A DNA stretch of 64,000 nucleotides. Origin: Psychrobacter sp. JB385. Its GTDB lineage: Bacteria > Pseudomonadota > Gammaproteobacteria > Pseudomonadales > Moraxellaceae. Shown piece by piece: positions 54,690 to 62,677 of this stretch. A model generated the notes under the pieces. That model was not told where the DNA came from and made no database searches. It saw only the letters and a list, made by a program, of their open reading frames with translations. Position numbers and translations under genes: made by a program. The stretch is from NCBI RefSeq assembly GCF_900163785.1, contig NZ_FUKN01000013.1:806001-870000 (forward strand). Direction: 5' to 3'. Position 1 is the first letter of the stretch. Every line of letters begins with the position of its first letter.

Positions 54690-55937
54690 ATGATAAAAAA
54701 TACTGAGATCACTGCCAATGAGAGTCGCTTATGGGCCTCTTTGATGGATATGGCCAAGATTGGTCCAGGTATTGCTGGTGGCAGCAACAGACAGGCGCTA
54801 ACAGATGAAGATAGTGAAGGTCGTACTCTTTTCAAGAGTTGGTGTGACGCTGAAAATATGGTGGTGAAAATTGATGAGCTTGGTTCTATGTTCGCTTTTA
54901 GAGCGGGTACTGATCCAAATGTACGACCCATCATGATAGGTTCTCATCTTGATACGCAGCCTACAGGCGGTAAATATGATGGTATCTTGGGCGTTTTGGC
55001 TGGCCTAGAAGTGGTGCGTTCACTCAATGAACATAACATTAAAACTAAACACCCAATCGTTATCGCAAACTGGACAAATGAGGAAGGTTCACGCTTTGCA
55101 CCTTCCATGATTGCATCAGGCGTCTATGCTGATAAATATGATCTCGAATACGCATACCATTGCAAAGACCCAGACGGCATTAGCATAAAAGATGAGCTAA
55201 TACGCACAGGCTGGCTCGGCGATATGCCTGTTGGGGAGCCTAAAATACAGGCTTATTATGAATATCATATTGAACAAGGTCCCATCTTAGAAGCAGAAGA
55301 TAAGTTAATAGGGGTGGTGACGCATGGCCAAGGTTTGGCTGCTCTTGAAGTGACATTGACAGGCAAGGCTGCCCATACTGGCTCGACACCCATGACCATG
55401 AGGTCAAACACTTCTTTGGCAATGGCCAAAATAATTCATGTCACCCATGATTTGGTCATGGACAACCAACCCAATACCGCAGTGTCAGTGGGCAAGATTG
55501 ATGTTTCTCCAAACTCTCGTAATGTGCTTCCGAGCAAGGTGGTATTCACCATAGATATAAGGGCGGCTGCACAAGATAAGTTTGATGAGTTATGTGATCA
55601 GATAAAAGCTAAGGTGCATCAAATATCATCGGCGCTCGATGTGAGCTGCTCAATTGAGGTAGTAGGGCACAAAAATCCTGTCGCTTTCGACACTAAGTTA
55701 TTAAACATCATTCGTAATGCAACCAGTAAGTTGGGCTACTCAAATATTGATATTTGCTCTGGTGCTGGACATGATGCTTTTTGGATAGCAGATGTGGCAC
55801 CTTCTGCGATGATTATGTGTCCGTGCGTGGATGGTATATCGCACAATGAAGATGAAGAGATTTCCTCTGAATGGGCGATTGCAGGCACGAATGTATTGTT
55901 ACATGCGGTGTTAGAAACAGCGATTATAGAAAACTGA
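54690..55937 (+). CDS. M20-family amidase, N-carbamoyl-L-amino acid hydrolase type
   Basis: Dinuclear-metal hydrolase (415 residues) of the AmaB/allantoate amidohydrolase/beta-ureidopropionase branch. Metal ligands are seen in GSHLDTQPTGGKYDGILGVLAGLE, WTNEEGSRFAPSM, YYEYHIEQGP and SGAGHDAFWIADVAPSAMIM. The dimerisation domain begins around LEVTLTGKAAHTGSTPM. Substrate could be an N-carbamoyl or N-acyl amino acid. The ATG at 54690 is preferred over the frame start at 54639, which adds residues with no family similarity. Probably co-transcribed with the amidohydrolase. Confidence 0.88.
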   Translation: MIKNTEITANESRLWASLMDMAKIGPGIAGGSNRQALTDEDSEGRTLFKSWCDAENMVVKIDELGSMFAFRAGTDPNVRPIMIGSHLDTQPTGGKYDGILGVLAGLEVVRSLNEHNIKTKHPIVIANWTNEEGSRFAPSMIASGVYADKYDLEYAYHCKDPDGISIKDELIRTGWLGDMPVGEPKIQAYYEYHIEQGPILEAEDKLIGVVTHGQGLAALEVTLTGKAAHTGSTPMTMRSNTSLAMAKIIHVTHDLVMDNQPNTAVSVGKIDVSPNSRNVLPSKVVFTIDIRAAAQDKFDELCDQIKAKVHQISSALDVSCSIEVVGHKNPVAFDTKLLNIIRNATSKLGYSNIDICSGAGHDAFWIADVAPSAMIMCPCVDGISHNEDEEISSEWAIAGTNVLLHAVLETAIIEN

Positions 55938-56247
55938 TAGGTAGCATGGGCAGGGCATTCAATCGGTATTTCATGATCGTAAAGTATAGAGGCGCTCTAT
56001 AAATCAGTAACGCTCCTATGCCCTACAGCATTCATGAATTAGTTTATTTTGATAATGACTCATCGTCTATGAATGCTTGAGTGTGACCGATATAAACATT
56101 TATGAGGATAATGGCTCGACTTAATAATATAACAAGGATGTTCAATATAAGAACCTCCCTCCATTCTGAAAGTGGTCAGTTGTTTCGGTATTGATATTGG
56201 AGTGATTGTTACTACAGAATATACAACAATCTATAGGGAATTTGATT
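55938..56247. other. Intergenic region, 310 bases
   Basis: Between the amidase and the SSS transporter. It holds a small perfect inverted repeat, TATAGAG-gcg-CTCTATA, at 55985-56001, a possible operator or weak hairpin. No coding sequence seen. Confidence 0.45.
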
Positions 56248-57675
56248 ATGTATAGTTCAAATGAAAGTTTGATTTTAGGTTCTTTAGTAGTGATATATTT
56301 CTTATTTTTATTTGGTGTATCGTTTTATATCAATAAGAAAAGTATTAAGACATATGACGATTATAACGTTGCAGGAAGATCCGTATCGATCTTTCCTCTT
56401 ATTCTAACGTTTGTAGGCACTGCGGTTGGTGGTGCGACGTTATTAGGTTTTATGCAGAATGGCTTTTTATATGGAATGGGACAACAATGGCTAAATTTTG
56501 CGATTTTCATATCAGGCGTGCTGATGCTGGCGTTCTTTTTAAAGAGAATTCGGGCAATTGGCGAAAAATATCAAATGGTAACCATTGCAGATTATACGGT
56601 TTTAAGATTTGGTGAGGGCGCTAGAATTCCCACAGTGGTCAGTGTTTTGGTTGCCAATAGCTCATTGACCGGAATGCAATTTGCAGCCATTGCCACCATA
56701 CTTAATTTGACAATGGGATTAAATATAACAACGGGTATTTTAATCAGTTGGGTCTTACTGACGTTAAAAACCTATTACGGTGGAATGAAGTCCGTGATTT
56801 GGCAAGATGCCTTTCATGGAACGATACAGACCGTTGGTGTGTTTATCTTGTTTGTAACCGTAATCTTGGCGTCTGGCGGCTTGCAAGCAGTGTCTACACA
56901 AGCCGAACTTGCTAATCAGAGTGAATTTTTGAGTATTCTTGGTATCTCGCCTTCAGAAGTGTTTGTTTACCTATTAACCATTGGCGCTTATCAGTTCCTT
57001 AGACAGGACTTGTGGCAAAGATTCTGGGCTGCTGGCAGCGCTAAAATAGCCAGAAACGGATATTGGATAGCTGTTGTCTTAGGTGCTGTGACTGCTTTTA
57101 TGATTATTGCTATCGGTGTTATGGCCCGCTTTGGGTTGAATCTAGGAGACATTGATTCTAGCCTCACTTATTACATAGTGATTGGAGACGTATTTAGTTT
57201 TCCAATGATTGTAGTGATGATTATTGCTCTGCTTGCAACAGTCATATCAACAGCCGATTCTTTTTGTATGGCTGGCGCCTCTTCAATTATCAACGATATC
57301 ATCAAACCAAGATTGCAGGATGGCCCAGACCTTGACAGTCGCTTGTTAAAGTATAGTCGTCTTTCAGTTTTGCTAGTGTCAGTCTTTTCTTTACTGCTAG
57401 CGCTATCTATCCCAAAATTGGTTGGTCTATGGGTGACGGGTGCCGCTATGTTGGTGTCAAGTTTGTTAGCACCAGTGATTGCTGGCTTATTCTGGAAAAA
57501 AGCGACTCGATTGGGTGGCATAGTGGCCATGTGGGTTGGTTTAATCGTTGCAGTAACTTGGCAAATACTTGGACACCCATTTGGTTTGCATCCGATATTT
57601 ATTGGTTTCCCAATCTCAGTCTTGTTAGTTATTGTTGTGTCGTTAATGACCAGTGATAACAGTAGTAATATTTAG
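56248..57675 (+). CDS. Sodium:solute symporter family (SSS) transporter
   Basis: Inner-membrane Na+-coupled carrier (475 residues) with about thirteen hydrophobic segments. SSS features are the first helix LILGSLVVIYFLFLFG, DDYNVAGRS, VGTAVGGATLLG and the sodium-site region STADSFCMAGASSI in helix 8. The substrate is unknown but should be the compound, or a breakdown product of the compound, handled by the neighbouring hydrolases. The ATG at 56248 is preferred over the TTG at 56206. Confidence 0.9.
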   Translation: MYSSNESLILGSLVVIYFLFLFGVSFYINKKSIKTYDDYNVAGRSVSIFPLILTFVGTAVGGATLLGFMQNGFLYGMGQQWLNFAIFISGVLMLAFFLKRIRAIGEKYQMVTIADYTVLRFGEGARIPTVVSVLVANSSLTGMQFAAIATILNLTMGLNITTGILISWVLLTLKTYYGGMKSVIWQDAFHGTIQTVGVFILFVTVILASGGLQAVSTQAELANQSEFLSILGISPSEVFVYLLTIGAYQFLRQDLWQRFWAAGSAKIARNGYWIAVVLGAVTAFMIIAIGVMARFGLNLGDIDSSLTYYIVIGDVFSFPMIVVMIIALLATVISTADSFCMAGASSIINDIIKPRLQDGPDLDSRLLKYSRLSVLLVSVFSLLLALSIPKLVGLWVTGAAMLVSSLLAPVIAGLFWKKATRLGGIVAMWVGLIVAVTWQILGHPFGLHPIFIGFPISVLLVIVVSLMTSDNSSNI

Positions 57676-57713
57676 TAGCTGACAAACTATTTAAAATAAT
57701 GTGGAGCTAAAAG

Positions 57714-59381
57714 ATGACTAGTTTAAAACATGGCGGTCAAGCAATTGTAGATAGTCTCCAATTACATGGGGTTAATCGTACCTATGTGGTTCCTGGTGAA
57801 AGTTATCTATCGGTATTAGATGGATTATATAATGCTGATATCCAAACAATCGTATGTCGACATGAAGCAGCTTGTACCTATATGGCAGATGCCCATGGTA
57901 AATTTACGGGTCAGCCTGGTATCGCTATGGTGACTCGTGGACCGGGTGCGGCGCAAGCTTATACTGGTATTCACACGGCTTGGCAAGATGGTGTACCGCT
58001 TATATTGTTCATTGGACTTATCCCTGTTTCTGATAGAAACCGAGAGTCGTTCCAAGAATTTGACCCGAATCAGTGGTTTGGCAGTCAATGTAAGCGCGTA
58101 TTAATATTAAATGAAGTGTCAAGAGCCTCTGAGATTGTCGCAAAAGCATTTCATGCGGCGTTAGAGGGTAGACCGGGTCCTGTGGTTGTCGGACTGCCTG
58201 AAGATATTATCAAACAAGAATTCCATGGGCAATTGCATCCGGTGATTCCCATCGCTGAAGGTGCGGTAAGTGATGACAAGCTTGATATAGTAGTGAATGC
58301 ATTATCCATTGCCAAAAAGCCGCTGATTTTTGCAGGAGGGCAAAATTGGACGACAGAGGCTTCTGCTCAGCTAACGAAGTTTGCCGAAGACAACGCCATT
58401 CCTGTTATTCATGACTGGCGCGCCTCAGATAGAGTGGCTTTTGACTCTCCTGCCCATGCAGGTTACCTAGGTTATGGGCGCTCGGAGGACTGTGCCGCAT
58501 TGATTGAAGACGCCGATATAGTGCTGACGATAGGTACCGTATTAGGGGACGTTGCTAGTGATGGTTATAAATTGCGCCAGTCCTTTGACAAGCCTAATTA
58601 TGTTGTTAATCTAGATACAAGCTTGCGTGGTCATAGTGGTTCAGTGACTGAGCATATCGTCGCTAGTCCTATTAGCTTTATCAAAGCAATCAGCCAAGCA
58701 TCGCTGGCAAGTTCAGCGTCGCGTGAGATTTGGTTTAACTATTGTCATGAGCAGCAAAGAAAAGATTGTGCTTTTCCAGAAATACTCGTAACAACTGATA
58801 GTGCTGAGCAAACAAATACTGATCAGACATACGCCAGCATGACTTTGGTGATGAAAGAGCTGGTAAAAATCCTTCCAAAAGATGCCGTATATAGCTTTGG
58901 TGCAGGTAATCATTGCCTATGGGCACAGAAGTTTTTACCAACGCATATTTTTCCAAGTCAGTTGAGTAGTAGAAATGGGGCAATGGGCTATAGTGTGCCG
59001 GCAGGTATCGCAGCTGCATTAGAGTCGCCTGAACGTTTATCGATAGTGGTTACTGGTGATGGCGAGTTTATGATGAATGAGGCGGAGCTCTCCACATCCA
59101 CTCGTTATGATGCGCCTGTTTTAATTGTCTTAATGGACAATCAGCAATTTGGTACCATTCGCCAACATCAAGAAGCGCATTATCCAGATCGAGTGTCTGG
59201 CACTCAGTTGCAGAACCCAGATTTTGCAGCACTCGCCAATGCTTTTGGGGCACATGGTATACGAATTGATAATAACAAAGATATCGCAACTAGTGTGACC
59301 GATGCATTGAGAATCGTCACAAAAGAGCGTAAGACCGTATTGCTGCATGTGATTACAGATCCTGATGAGCTAACACCTTAG
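57714..59381 (+). CDS. Thiamine diphosphate-dependent enzyme, acetolactate synthase-like
   Basis: ThDP enzyme of 555 residues with the three-domain architecture of the acetolactate synthase/benzoylformate decarboxylase family. The catalytic glutamate that activates ThDP is in IVCRHEAACTYMADAHG. The cofactor and Mg motif is GDGEFMMNEAE...VLIVLMDN. No separate regulatory subunit is next to it, and its location in a catabolic cluster argues against branched-chain amino acid synthesis. It may decarboxylate or condense a 2-oxo acid produced after deacylation and transamination. The exact reaction is not predictable. Confidence 0.88.
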   Translation: MTSLKHGGQAIVDSLQLHGVNRTYVVPGESYLSVLDGLYNADIQTIVCRHEAACTYMADAHGKFTGQPGIAMVTRGPGAAQAYTGIHTAWQDGVPLILFIGLIPVSDRNRESFQEFDPNQWFGSQCKRVLILNEVSRASEIVAKAFHAALEGRPGPVVVGLPEDIIKQEFHGQLHPVIPIAEGAVSDDKLDIVVNALSIAKKPLIFAGGQNWTTEASAQLTKFAEDNAIPVIHDWRASDRVAFDSPAHAGYLGYGRSEDCAALIEDADIVLTIGTVLGDVASDGYKLRQSFDKPNYVVNLDTSLRGHSGSVTEHIVASPISFIKAISQASLASSASREIWFNYCHEQQRKDCAFPEILVTTDSAEQTNTDQTYASMTLVMKELVKILPKDAVYSFGAGNHCLWAQKFLPTHIFPSQLSSRNGAMGYSVPAGIAAALESPERLSIVVTGDGEFMMNEAELSTSTRYDAPVLIVLMDNQQFGTIRQHQEAHYPDRVSGTQLQNPDFAALANAFGAHGIRIDNNKDIATSVTDALRIVTKERKTVLLHVITDPDELTP

Positions 59382-59493
59382 CTATCCATTAGCTTGTCGT
59401 GACAAGGAAGGATCATGACAAGCCATACAATAAATAAGCATTTATACTGGCCCATTATCTCTAGCTGTATTGTATTATAGACTGAGGACAATA

Positions 59494-59571
59494 ATGAAAG
59501 GCGCTAAAAAATTAGCGGTTAAATACGTATCGCAGAGACTGAGCCTGACGTATTTTTGGCAGACCTTTCAT
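59494..59571. repeat. Nested inverted repeats, possible three-way structure
   Basis: Outer arms ATGAAAGG and CCTTTCAT (59494-59501 and 59564-59571) enclose two hairpins: CGCTAA-aaaa-TTAGCG at 59502-59517 and AAATACGT...ACGTATTT at 59521-59555. It lies between the ThDP gene and the LysR gene. No T run, so it is not an ordinary terminator. Confidence 0.6.
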
Positions 59572-59617
59572 GTTAATTGGTTATCAATATATTTAGAATA
59601 TAAGTGCTGAAATTACC

Positions 59618-60541
59618 ATGATACAACGGAAATTAGCAGACAATTTAAACTGGACATTACTGCACGTATTAATTGCTATATGCGAAGAGGGGAGTATTAG
59701 TGCGGCGGCTGATCGTCTCAATATTACCCAATCTGCTGTTAGTCAAAGTCTCAAAAAGCTTGAAGAGCAACTCGAAAGCCAGCTTGTTATTCGTAATACC
59801 AAGCCGCTGGAGCTTACACCGATTGGTCGCTATTGTCTTCAAGTGGCTCAAACAATATTCACTGAGATTACGTCTATTGAAGCGATGAAAGGTACTAACT
59901 TACATCTATTGGAAGGTCATATTAAACTGTTGGTTGCTAGTCGACTGCACAATCCAAAATATAATGATTTTTTAGTCTATTTCAAAAAAAAGTATCCAAA
60001 TATTACGCTAGATTTGACGGTCAAATCTAGTATGGATATTTTAAATGATTTAAAGCAAAAAAATCCCGCTATTGGTATTTGTTTAGCAAAGCATACATCC
60101 GATACACTCAATCAAAAGATGCTCTTCAATCAACGTTATTATCTATATTGTGGCTATCACCATCCTTTATTTTCGGTGAAGGAATTGAGTTTTAGTAATA
60201 TATTAGAAGAAAATTTTATTGCATTTAATAGCGAAGCGATTGGTGATGTTCTCTCGCCAATAATGTTATTTAAAGAAGCCCATGATTTTACTGGCCATGT
60301 TAGTGCTTATACAAATAATTTAGATGAGCTGGTTCGATTGATTTACACAGGATATGGTATAGGCGCTTTGCCAGATCAGTTTGTTGCTGCGACTCATCTC
60401 GCATCTAAGCTTAGACGCCTGCCCCCAAGTGATGGGATTGCGGACATACCTATATATATTTTCTGGCACAAGCATCGCGCTTTGTCCGCTATTGAAGCCA
60501 AATTTATCGAGGAAATTATAGAATTTGATGTGTCTCTTTGA
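59618..60541 (+). CDS. LysR family transcriptional regulator
   Basis: Regulator of 307 residues with an N-terminal helix-turn-helix (LLHVLIAICEEGSISAAADRLNITQSAVSQSLKKLE) and a C-terminal effector domain beginning near residue 95. It lies on the same strand directly downstream of the catabolic genes and probably controls them. The inducer is unknown. Confidence 0.92.
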   Translation: MIQRKLADNLNWTLLHVLIAICEEGSISAAADRLNITQSAVSQSLKKLEEQLESQLVIRNTKPLELTPIGRYCLQVAQTIFTEITSIEAMKGTNLHLLEGHIKLLVASRLHNPKYNDFLVYFKKKYPNITLDLTVKSSMDILNDLKQKNPAIGICLAKHTSDTLNQKMLFNQRYYLYCGYHHPLFSVKELSFSNILEENFIAFNSEAIGDVLSPIMLFKEAHDFTGHVSAYTNNLDELVRLIYTGYGIGALPDQFVAATHLASKLRRLPPSDGIADIPIYIFWHKHRALSAIEAKFIEEIIEFDVSL

Positions 60542-60696
60542 TAGATATTCTATAAAGAGCATACTATCTGATTTAAAATGAAATGGTGGATGGTAACAGG
60601 TGTGTCTTGAATGGTGATTATCATTGATTATTATGTTCGGTCGTTAGCTTGGATGACATCTATCATTGTTTTTTGTTCACTGTCTTCTGATGGAGA

Positions 60697-60730
60697 ATAA
60701 AAAACCCCATAACGTATAGGCTATGGGGTT
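60697..60730 (-). terminator. Terminator of the tRNA-Arg transcript
   Basis: On the minus strand, AACCCCATA and TATGGGGTT (with TTATGG) form a stem, followed by TTTTTTATT. It sits 17 bases past the tRNA 3' end. Confidence 0.8.
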
Positions 60731-60746
60731 ATATGATACTAATTGA

Positions 60747-60822
60747 TGGTGCGCCCACAGGGACTTGAACCCCGATCGGTCGCTTAGGAGGCAACTGCTC
60801 TATCCTGTTAAGCTATAGGCGC
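60747..60822 (-). tRNA. tRNA-Arg (anticodon CCT)
   Basis: A 76-base cloverleaf including an encoded CCA. Acceptor GCGCCTA pairs with TGGGCGC, the anticodon stem is GTTGC/GCGAC around loop CTCCTAA with anticodon CCT (codon AGG), and the T arm contains GGGTTCAAGTCCC. Confidence 0.97.
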
Positions 60823-60892
60823 ACTATGGAGTGACATTGTAGGAAAAAGCCATCATAAAAGCAATCCACAAAGCCCAAATAGAGGCAATTTA

Positions 60893-61708
60893 TCATGGTT
60901 TGCCGTTACTAAGAGCATCAGCGACGTCTACAGAAGTCTCATTTGATGGTTTTTCTGATGAGGTGGTTGGACTAAACAAATCATTAACACTGTTTTTATA
61001 ACCTTCGATATTATTATAGTCATGTTTTTTTAATATATCTTGCCCCGCACTAGAAAGTAAGAAATTACGAAAATTAATCGCAGCAGTGTTATCAGTCAAA
61101 ATAACACCTTCAAGCATTTGATCGCCTTTGAGCGCATAGCTATAGGAATTTAGTGTGCGAGTATCGGTATGATTATCATCACCTATTTCCATATCCGTGC
61201 TATCTTCAATAATTGAGTCTTTATTATCTTCAACAATTTGACTGCTATCAGATTTGTTTTGGTTGATTTTATCTTGAGCCGCCTTTAGCTCTGCCTGTAA
61301 AGGCGCTAGTTGTTTTTTGGGTAGACTACTGTTTGAAATAATCATGTCTGTACTGACAATGAAGTCTGAGTTCACTTCATTGCTAAAAGCGTCATCAGAC
61401 AGGGTTAGTAAAGTACGAGAAGGCACGTAGTTTGCCTCAACCTTGATGCTTGGATAACGTGATTCAAAACGGATAATGACCTCGTCTAACGCCTCTTGTA
61501 AGCTTTTTTCGGCTTGTATATGTAACATACTATCGGAGGTAGGCGTTTCGCTATCGTCTTCAGCGATTACCTTAGGTTCGTTTTCACTAGCCATGATAGG
61601 CAGTGGATTGGTATTTTTACGGTTATTAACCCATAACCAAGTGAAGAGAGCAATACAAAGTATCAACAGTAAAATTAGTCCAGCTATCAGTAGCTTGTAG
61701 TCTTTCAT
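60893..61708 (-). CDS. Membrane-anchored ModA-like protein with disordered insert
   Basis: A 271-residue protein with one N-terminal membrane segment (LLIAGLILLLILCIALFTWLWV) and the rest in the periplasm. LHIQAEKSLQEALDEVIIRFESRYPSIKV and NYVPSRTLLTL resemble the start of molybdate-binding proteins (xxAAxSLxxAL...F), and FRNFLLSSAGQDILKKHDYNN matches the ModA C-terminus. Between them, the ligand-binding middle is largely replaced by a long Asp/Ser/Asn-rich stretch. The oxyanion-binding serines cannot all be present, so it is probably not a functional molybdate receptor. The ATG at 61708 was chosen over the TTG at 61741. The next gene upstream is on the same strand. Confidence 0.7.
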   Translation of the reverse strand: MKDYKLLIAGLILLLILCIALFTWLWVNNRKNTNPLPIMASENEPKVIAEDDSETPTSDSMLHIQAEKSLQEALDEVIIRFESRYPSIKVEANYVPSRTLLTLSDDAFSNEVNSDFIVSTDMIISNSSLPKKQLAPLQAELKAAQDKINQNKSDSSQIVEDNKDSIIEDSTDMEIGDDNHTDTRTLNSYSYALKGDQMLEGVILTDNTAAINFRNFLLSSAGQDILKKHDYNNIEGYKNSVNDLFSPTTSSEKPSNETSVDVADALSNGKP

Positions 61709-61774
61709 ATGTGACCGATCTTCTGTTCGTGAGTGATTCAAAGGTGACGTGAGACACGTGACCTGTTATTTAAT

Positions 61775-62287
61775 TTAAAGCGGTTGATGCAGCACTTCAT
61801 CAGTTAACTCTGCCAACATTTCTGCAAAAACGTCCTTTTTTACAGCAGGTACGTCACCTTGATTGCCCGTATGATTGCTTTCACCAATCTCAGCGGGAGA
61901 GGCGTTTGAAGAGGAAATCGGTTGGCTGTCAATCGCTTTTACAGATGCTTGATGGGCTGCTAGTGGCGACTGTCCTTTCATGAGCTTATCTTTAAGCCAT
62001 TTAAAACCATGGGTCTCCCACCATGCTTCGAAGCGTGGTAATGTGCTGCCATGCACTGCCATAGGCAAATTTAACGTCCGCAATTTTTGTGACAATATAG
62101 GATCGCTAATGGCTTGGTGAATACTGAGGTAAAGCCCACTGCTGTCATCGGTATAGAGGCGCTTATTTTGCCATGATCTGTCATCGATTTTCATACGCGG
62201 CAGCTGCCATAACTCGCCACGATAATACACCACGTATACGCGTTGTTTTGGATGTACAAAAATAGCATCAATGGGGCGTAAAAGCAT
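61775..62287 (-). CDS. Hypothetical protein (possible Moraxellaceae-specific family)
   Basis: Not recognised. 170 residues, no signal peptide or membrane segment. An N-terminal basic/aromatic globular part (VYVVYYRGELWQLP, then FEAWWETHGFKWLKDKLMKG) of about 110 residues is followed by a Ser/Ala-rich linker and an acidic amphipathic C-terminal helix (VFAEMLAELTDEVL), which could be a docking peptide. It precedes the ModA-like gene by 66 bases on the same strand, likely in one transcript. Confidence 0.65.
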   Translation of the reverse strand: MLLRPIDAIFVHPKQRVYVVYYRGELWQLPRMKIDDRSWQNKRLYTDDSSGLYLSIHQAISDPILSQKLRTLNLPMAVHGSTLPRFEAWWETHGFKWLKDKLMKGQSPLAAHQASVKAIDSQPISSSNASPAEIGESNHTGNQGDVPAVKKDVFAEMLAELTDEVLHQPL

Positions 62288-62677
62288 AATGTTAATTCAT
62301 TCCGTGAATGATAAAAGTTAAGTTTATGTAATGTGTTGGAAATCAATTCAAAGGGCAGTGGTCTTCTTTCTTTTTTTAGTAGCTATGAATAGAACCATAA
62401 AACGACACTCATCGTCGCAAGTTATTATAATCCTGACATCTACACTAGTAAACGATAACCATCAATGGCACACTGAGACTGCCATTATTTATATTCATAA
62501 ATAGTATGCTAGCAGAAATGCAACACGGTCACGACTGTCAAATATGTATTGATGAGTACGGTTTGTGGCTTGATTTTAGTCTCCTCGCTACCCTTAATTT
62601 CAGATTTTTTTGTCTTTTTTGCTTTAATTTGTGTTTGTCGGTCTTATTATCCTACTACTCCAATCAGATTATCCGCT
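62288..62677. other. Divergent intergenic region, 390 bases
   Basis: Between the hypothetical gene on the minus strand and recC on the plus strand. T-rich, with no repeat or RNA gene recognised. A frame open from 62506 overlaps the recC start in another frame and has no coding signal. Confidence 0.45.

Noticed and set aside
57714..59381. Naming the ThDP enzyme ilvB/ilvG
   Set aside because: No small regulatory subunit or branched-chain genes nearby and the context is catabolic.
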